10,644 nt of DNA from Desulfobacteraceae bacterium 4572_89 (GTDB lineage Bacteria > Desulfobacterota > Desulfobacteria > Desulfobacterales > Desulfobacteraceae), in the NCBI GenBank assembly GCA_002085465.1, contig NBML01000057.1, positions 1 to 10,644 of the forward strand, in the 5' to 3' direction. The translations under genes and the position numbers were made by a program. Under the pieces are notes generated by a model. That model did no database searches and was not told the origin of the DNA. It saw only the letters and a list, made by a program, of their open reading frames with translations. Shown here piece by piece: positions 7,535-10,644 of the stretch; position 1 is the first letter of the stretch; each line of letters begins with the position of its first letter.

Positions 7535-7544
7535 AAGGACAGCC

Positions 7545-8222
7545 ATGAAACACAATATCAGAGTACTCATTATAGAGGATAATCCGGCCATCGTTGAAAA
7601 TATGACAGATTTTCTGGAATCAAAGGGCTATATTCTTGATTTTGCCATGGACGGCATTGGCGGACTGCACCTGGCCCTGACCCGGGATTATGATGTCATT
7701 GTACTTGACATCATGCTGCCGGGCATGGACGGAATCACCCTTTGCCGGAAACTGCGCCTGGAATCAGACAAACAGCTCCCTGTCATCATGCTGACAGCCA
7801 GGGACACCCTTGAGGACAAACTGCTGGGTTTTGATTCCGGTGCTGATGATTATCTGGTAAAACCCTTTGCCTTAAAAGAACTGGAAGCCAGGATAAAGGC
7901 ACTTACAAAACGCAGGAAGCCGGACAACAAAGTCCTGAACATCAGCGATCTTCAAATGGATACAGGCACCTGGGAAGTCAGCCGCCAAGGAAAGATCATC
8001 CCTTTGAACAACACCTGCCTTGCCATCTTGAAACTGCTCATGGAAGCCTCGCCCAATGTGGTCTCCCGGCAAGAGATGGAAAACAGCCTCTGGGGAGATA
8101 TGCCCCCGGGCAGTGATGTGCTGCGCAGCCATATTTACACCCTGCGCAAAAAAATTGACAAGCCCTTTGACCATACTCTCATGGAAACCGTCCACGGTAT
8201 CGGTTTCAGGCTCAAGGAATAG
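7545..8222 (+). CDS. OmpR-family two-component response regulator
   Basis: This 225-residue protein is a cytoplasmic DNA-binding transcription regulator. The start at ATG 7545 is preceded by AAAGGAC (7534-7540) and lies 10 nt after the TolC-type gene stop. The receiver domain (1-~117) has the acidic pair Glu11-Asp12, the phospho-acceptor Asp55 (VLDIMLPGMDG), Thr84 and Lys106 (DDYLVKPF). The C-terminal winged helix (~125-225) ends in SHIYTLRKKIDK and VHGIGFRL, typical of OmpR-type DNA-binding domains. Its partner kinase follows 4 nt later. The likely target is the 11-bp-phased TTCA array at 1057-1100. I cannot assign it to a named subfamily. Confidence 0.95.
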   Translation: MKHNIRVLIIEDNPAIVENMTDFLESKGYILDFAMDGIGGLHLALTRDYDVIVLDIMLPGMDGITLCRKLRLESDKQLPVIMLTARDTLEDKLLGFDSGADDYLVKPFALKELEARIKALTKRRKPDNKVLNISDLQMDTGTWEVSRQGKIIPLNNTCLAILKLLMEASPNVVSRQEMENSLWGDMPPGSDVLRSHIYTLRKKIDKPFDHTLMETVHGIGFRLKE

Positions 8223-8226
8223 TTGT

Positions 8227-9504
8227 ATGAAATTTTATCAGTCTATCCGGTTCCGGATCGTAGCCGGCACCCTGCTGTTCGGCACCCTGTTGATCATTCT
8301 TAATTCCGGGATCACATTCTTTGTGCTGGGCCACAACTGGTCCAGAATGGTTCAGAATCTCATTGACACTGAAATGGACACTTTTTTATATAAATATGAG
8401 AAAGACCGGACCACACCCTTACCCCACTCCAAATATATCAAGATGTACAAAGGCCTTGAAACGATGCCTGAACCATTGAAAGAGCTGGTAAAAAACCTGG
8501 TGCCGGGAGTCCATGCCGTTCCGCCGTCTAAAAGTAAAAAACATCCTGTCCATGTGGGGGTCATCCGGCTGCCTGACACGCCGGCCCCTTATTTTATGAT
8601 TTTTCACAGCAGACAATTTTTTGAAGAAAATTCACCCCTTAATCCCAAAAAGATCCTGAGGATTTCCCTTGCTCTCTTGCTCATTCCGGGAATCATCATC
8701 GGATTTATCGCTTCCAGGATGCTCTATGCCCCGGTGGTGAGACTGATGGGACAGATCAAGGGCCTGAACCCAGATAACCTGCCGGACCGGTTTTACGACA
8801 AACACTCAACCAGTGAAATCGGGATGCTTACCCGGACCATCGAGGAGACCATGAATAGAATCAATGCATTCATAAAGCGGGAAAAACAATTTACCCGGGA
8901 TGCCAGTCATGAACTGCGAACCCCTTTGACCATTGTTAAAGGAGCCGTGGAAATCATGGAACTCCAGCCGGAAATAGAAGACAACCCTTTATTGAAAAAA
9001 CCCATCCAAAGAATTTCCAGATCGGTTCAAACCATGGAAACCACCATTGACACCTTTCTTTGGCTGGCCAGAGAAGAGAGCGAACCTGAAGAGAGCTGCC
9101 CTGTTGAACCCGTGATTCAAAGAGCGGTAAAGGATTACCAATATTTGATTGAAAACAGGGAGATCACACTTGAAATCAATATGCTTTACAACAAATCTGT
9201 AAATGTCAGAGAAGAGGTTCTTTATATTCTTGTCACCAACCTGGTCCGCAATGCCATCCAATTTACAACCAGAGGAACCATCACCATCACCCTCCGAAAA
9301 TCCTTTATTGAGATCCGGGATACCGGTGAAGGTATTGAAAACAATCAACTCCATTCAGTGACTCAAACCCATATCAAAGGGAAAGACAGCCAGGGATTTG
9401 GTCTGGGCTTAAGCATTGTCTCCCGTTTATGCAAACGCTTTGGCTGGAAACTGGATATTGGCAGTCAACCTGGAAAAGGAACCCGGGTTAGAATCCTTTG
9501 GTGA
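8227..9504 (+). CDS. Sensor histidine kinase (two-component, HAMP-HisKA-HATPase)
   Basis: This 425-residue inner-membrane kinase is the partner of the response regulator just upstream. The start at ATG 8227 is preceded by AAGGAA inside the regulator's last codons. TM1 (~12-35) and TM2 (~143-163) enclose a ~105-residue periplasmic sensor domain rich in Lys, Pro and His, which I do not recognise. A HAMP-like linker (~165-215) leads to the H-box FTRDASHELRTPLT with the phospho-acceptor His228. The N-box has Asn342 (NLVRNAIQF), the G1-box is DTGEGI (Asp365), and the G2-box is GFGLGLSIV (from Gly390). All catalytic motifs are intact. Being encoded in the efflux operon suggests that it senses the pump substrate or envelope damage. 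Confidence 0.94.
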   Translation: MKFYQSIRFRIVAGTLLFGTLLIILNSGITFFVLGHNWSRMVQNLIDTEMDTFLYKYEKDRTTPLPHSKYIKMYKGLETMPEPLKELVKNLVPGVHAVPPSKSKKHPVHVGVIRLPDTPAPYFMIFHSRQFFEENSPLNPKKILRISLALLLIPGIIIGFIASRMLYAPVVRLMGQIKGLNPDNLPDRFYDKHSTSEIGMLTRTIEETMNRINAFIKREKQFTRDASHELRTPLTIVKGAVEIMELQPEIEDNPLLKKPIQRISRSVQTMETTIDTFLWLAREESEPEESCPVEPVIQRAVKDYQYLIENREITLEINMLYNKSVNVREEVLYILVTNLVRNAIQFTTRGTITITLRKSFIEIRDTGEGIENNQLHSVTQTHIKGKDSQGFGLGLSIVSRLCKRFGWKLDIGSQPGKGTRVRILW

Positions 9505-9508
9505 TATT

Positions 9509-9529
9509 AACAATCGGGCCTGTATTGTT
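9509..9529 (+). terminator. Weak hairpin after the efflux operon
   Basis: AACAAT (9509-9514) and ATTGTT (9524-9529) can pair 4 nt after the kinase stop, with a 9-nt loop. No T-tract follows, so it is at best a poor intrinsic terminator. The palindromic element at 9616-9752 may contribute more to transcription ending here. Confidence 0.2.
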
Positions 9530-9607
9530 GAGGTTTAGAACATTCATGGATAATGTAAAAAGGTTTAACTCTTAGAATTCGAAAAGACTTCTATGTTGTG
9601 TTTTAAA

Positions 9608-9760
9608 TGATTTTGGTAACCGTTCACAGGGTACTGCACCTGCTGCGTTGGCGGGCATTTGAAGTACATGAGTACGTCTGCATGCCCGTCGCCTTGCATC
9701 TGCAGCACCCTGTCAACGCTTACAATTCGGCAAATTGACTGTGAACGGTTACTGATTTTG
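9608..9760. mobile_element. 137-bp MITE with 14-bp terminal inverted repeats and 8-bp target duplication (IS66-like ends)
   Basis: GTAACCGTTCACAG (9616-9629) and its exact reverse complement CTGTGAACGGTTAC (9739-9752) bound a 137-bp element. It is flanked on both sides by the identical 8-mer TGATTTTG (9608-9615 and 9753-9760), a textbook target-site duplication. Ends starting GTAA together with 8-bp duplications are characteristic of the IS66 family (established knowledge), so an IS66-type transposase is the likely mobiliser. The element has no credible gene and is itself largely palindromic: CGGGCAT (9652-9658) pairs with ATGCCCG (9682-9688). It lies between the convergent kinase and antitoxin genes and would give strong hairpins in either transcript. 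Confidence 0.8.
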
Positions 9761-9890
9761 ATAAAGTGTGGACTGACAGGGATAGTCTGGGGCAATTTCC
9801 CACCAGAAAATCGGCCATTGGCCCACAGGTAGTCCTCGCCTCAAACATCTCGTTTTGATTCGCTCTGTATCATTTAAAATGAATCGTAGC
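9761..9890. other. Intergenic stretch with no assigned function
   Basis: No gene could be supported in these 130 bp between the MITE and the antitoxin stop. Short palindromes such as CATTTAAAATG at about 9871-9881 are present, but none has the form of a terminator. Confidence 0.4.
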
Positions 9891-10193
9891 TCAATGAGGG
9901 TTGGCAGGCTGAGCTACCAGGCGAACGCCAAGGGCTGCACAGACCTTATTAATCGTGTCAAATCGAGGTTTGGCGTTTGGTTTAAGCGCTTTATACAGGG
10001 CTTCACGGGTTATTCCTGAAGATTTGGCAACTTCGCTCATACCACGTGCCTTGGCAGCACCCCCCAGAGCGTGGGCCAGCTCGGCAGCATCACCGTCTTC
10101 AATCACCATAGTGATGTAAGCAGCAATGTCTTCTTCGCTTTTAAGCTGTTGGGCCATATCAAAATCCGGCAGATCTGTGATTCGTTTTTTCAT
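9891..10193 (-). CDS. higA: HigA-type antitoxin, XRE-like helix-turn-helix (addiction module antidote)
   Basis: This 100-residue protein is encoded 3 nt after the toxin stop. GGAGGA (complement of 10201-10206), inside the toxin's last codons, lies 7 nt before the ATG, so translation is strong and probably coupled. The N-terminal half (FDMAQQLKSEEDIAAYITMV, then EDGDAAELAHALGGAAKARG) matches the small addiction-module antidote family. The C-terminal half is a helix-turn-helix (MSEVAKSSGITREALYKAL, about 52-70) followed by DTINKVCAALGVRL. It would neutralise the toxin by direct binding and repress their shared promoter. It is closest to the HigA2-like/TIGR02684-type antidote by memory; the gene symbol is by family, not by named ortholog. 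Confidence 0.88.
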   Translation of the reverse strand: MKKRITDLPDFDMAQQLKSEEDIAAYITMVIEDGDAAELAHALGGAAKARGMSEVAKSSGITREALYKALKPNAKPRFDTINKVCAALGVRLVAQPANPH

Positions 10194-10196
10194 GGT

Positions 10197-10493
10197 TCAA
10201 TCCTCCAAAGTGGCTTCCCGCTGTTTAGCTTTGGCAATGTCGCTGTCCTGGCTGTCCTTGTCTCCCCCACCAAGCATGACGATCAGAATTTCACCTCGCT
10301 TGGCGTAGTACATTCTCCAGCCTGGCCCGAAATGCTCCCTCATTTCAAAGACGCCTTCGCCCACTGATTTTACATCACCGAGGTTGCCACGCTGTGCTTT
10401 ATCAAGGCGGCGACTTAGGCGAAGCCTCGTAATGCGGTCTTTCAAGCTGTTAAGCCATTTGTCAAATTCGGGTAATGTTTTAACCGTATACAT
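10197..10493 (-). CDS. higB: HigB-type toxin, RelE/ParE superfamily (Gp49-like mRNA interferase)
   Basis: I chose ATG 10493, giving 98 residues (MYTVKTLPEFDKWLNSLKD...), the usual start and length of the family. A longer TTG start at 10520 would lie between the promoter elements. Family hallmarks are FDKWLNSLKD, RITRLRLSRRLDKAQRGNLGD, GVFEMREHFGPGWRMYY and ILIVMLGGGDKDSQDSDI. The fold is the small RelE/HigB type, whose members cut mRNA on the ribosome; the Arg/Lys-rich face and the GPGWRMYY strand fit. The toxin-before-antitoxin order is typical of HigBA. The two genes are read towards the efflux operon and separated from it by the MITE. The frame is complete and intact. Confidence 0.88.
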   Translation of the reverse strand: MYTVKTLPEFDKWLNSLKDRITRLRLSRRLDKAQRGNLGDVKSVGEGVFEMREHFGPGWRMYYAKRGEILIVMLGGGDKDSQDSDIAKAKQREATLED

Positions 10494-10499
10494 ATAGAA

Positions 10500-10528
10500 A
10501 ATGTAATCGATCGAATACAAAAAGTCAA
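10500..10528 (-). promoter_or_regulatory. Promoter of the toxin-antitoxin operon
   Basis: On the minus strand TTGACT (10528-10523) and TACATT (10505-10500) are separated by exactly 17 bp. The -35 matches consensus at 5 of 6 and the -10 at 4 of 6. The predicted start site is at about 10493, the A of the toxin ATG, so the transcript would be leaderless or nearly so. No Shine-Dalgarno sequence precedes that ATG. A CGATCGAT-type palindrome in the spacer (about 10507-10514) is a possible antitoxin operator. Confidence 0.5.
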
Positions 10529-10542
10529 ATAGAACCTAAAGT

Positions 10543-10607
10543 GTTACCGCCGGGCGTGATCGCCACCAGTCGTGGTGATACAACAGGGCACCTCTCCAGC
10601 CGGTAAC
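10543..10607. other. 65-nt self-complementary segment of unknown nature
   Basis: GTTACCG (10543-10549) and CGGTAAC (10601-10607) form a perfect 7-bp closing stem. Inside are GGCG-TGAT-CGCC (10553-10564) and an ACCA-GTCG-TGGT hairpin (10565-10576). This gives a small multi-arm fold on either strand. It lacks tRNA-invariant features. It could be a structured RNA, a recombination site or the end of a mobile element that continues beyond the window. Confidence 0.3.
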
Positions 10608-10644
10608 AACGTCCTCCCCCCTTTACTTTTTATTTTCTTCTTTT

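Noticed and set aside
7386..7544. Extended N-terminus for the response regulator
   Set aside because: The extension overlaps the channel gene in another frame. ATG 7545 has AAAGGAC upstream and gives a standard receiver start (MKHNIRVLIIED).
8056..8226. Extended N-terminus for the histidine kinase
   Set aside because: It lies inside the regulator gene. ATG 8227 with AAGGAA upstream gives TM1 close to the N-terminus, as usual.
9565..9795. Minus-strand 76-aa frame across the MITE
   Set aside because: It exists only because the palindromic element lacks stops in that frame; it starts at a TTG without a clear ribosome-binding site.
10543..10607. tRNA gene on the minus strand
   Set aside because: There is a 7-bp acceptor-like stem, but the segment is only 65 nt long and lacks a TTC-type T-loop, a normal D-loop and an anticodon arm of proper geometry.
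1..10644. CRISPR array
   Set aside because: No regularly spaced direct repeats with unique spacers were seen. The only tandem repeats are the 7-, 10-, 11- and 15-bp ones described.

Overview
The window (about 46% GC by eye) looks like a chromosomal stretch of a Gram-negative, probably sulfate-reducing Desulfobacterota (Desulfobacteraceae-like) bacterium. The Gram-negative call is firm, because a complete tripartite envelope efflux system is present. The lineage call is softer: it rests on codon style and on intergenic palindromes that resemble those I associate with that group.

Layout. (a) 1-542: the 3' end of a Lon-related, BrxL-type gene (BREX phage defence), cut by the window edge. Its last ~35 codons are out of frame because of a 7-bp tandem duplication. 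(b) 543-1179: a 637-bp stretch with no convincing full gene. It holds two operator-like palindromes, a tandem 10-bp repeat, a possible small membrane peptide, a possible YgiQ N-terminal remnant and, just before the next operon, four 11-bp-phased TTCA repeats that look like a response-regulator box. (c) 1180-9504: a five-gene plus-strand operon encoding a membrane-fusion adaptor, an RND pump of the HAE1 type, a TolC-type outer-membrane factor, an OmpR-family response regulator and a sensor histidine kinase. The adaptor and pump overlap by ATGA. The only large gap (182 bp, between pump and outer-membrane factor) holds a long palindrome. (d) 9505-9890: a convergent intergenic region with a 137-bp MITE-like element that has 14-bp perfect terminal inverted repeats and an 8-bp target-site duplication, the pattern of IS66-family elements. 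(e) 9891-10493: a minus-strand HigBA-type toxin-antitoxin pair (toxin first) with a near-leaderless promoter. (f) 10494-10644: the toxin promoter and a compact 65-nt self-complementary segment of unknown nature.

How it works together. The first three genes of the operon build a continuous inner membrane to periplasm to outer membrane export channel for an unidentified hydrophobic or amphiphilic substrate. The last two genes form a two-component system that probably senses that substrate or the damage it causes. It most plausibly activates the whole operon through the phased repeats upstream of the adaptor, giving a self-contained, autoregulated efflux module. The flanks (damaged BREX-like gene, toxin-antitoxin pair, MITE) have the character of accessory DNA.

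The most distinctive observations are the MITE with its target duplication, the four-unit 11-bp repeat array, the 7-bp duplication that shifts the BrxL-like frame, and the fact that the two large intergenic palindromes share the same CAAGGCG...CAACG framework at nearly identical spacing.
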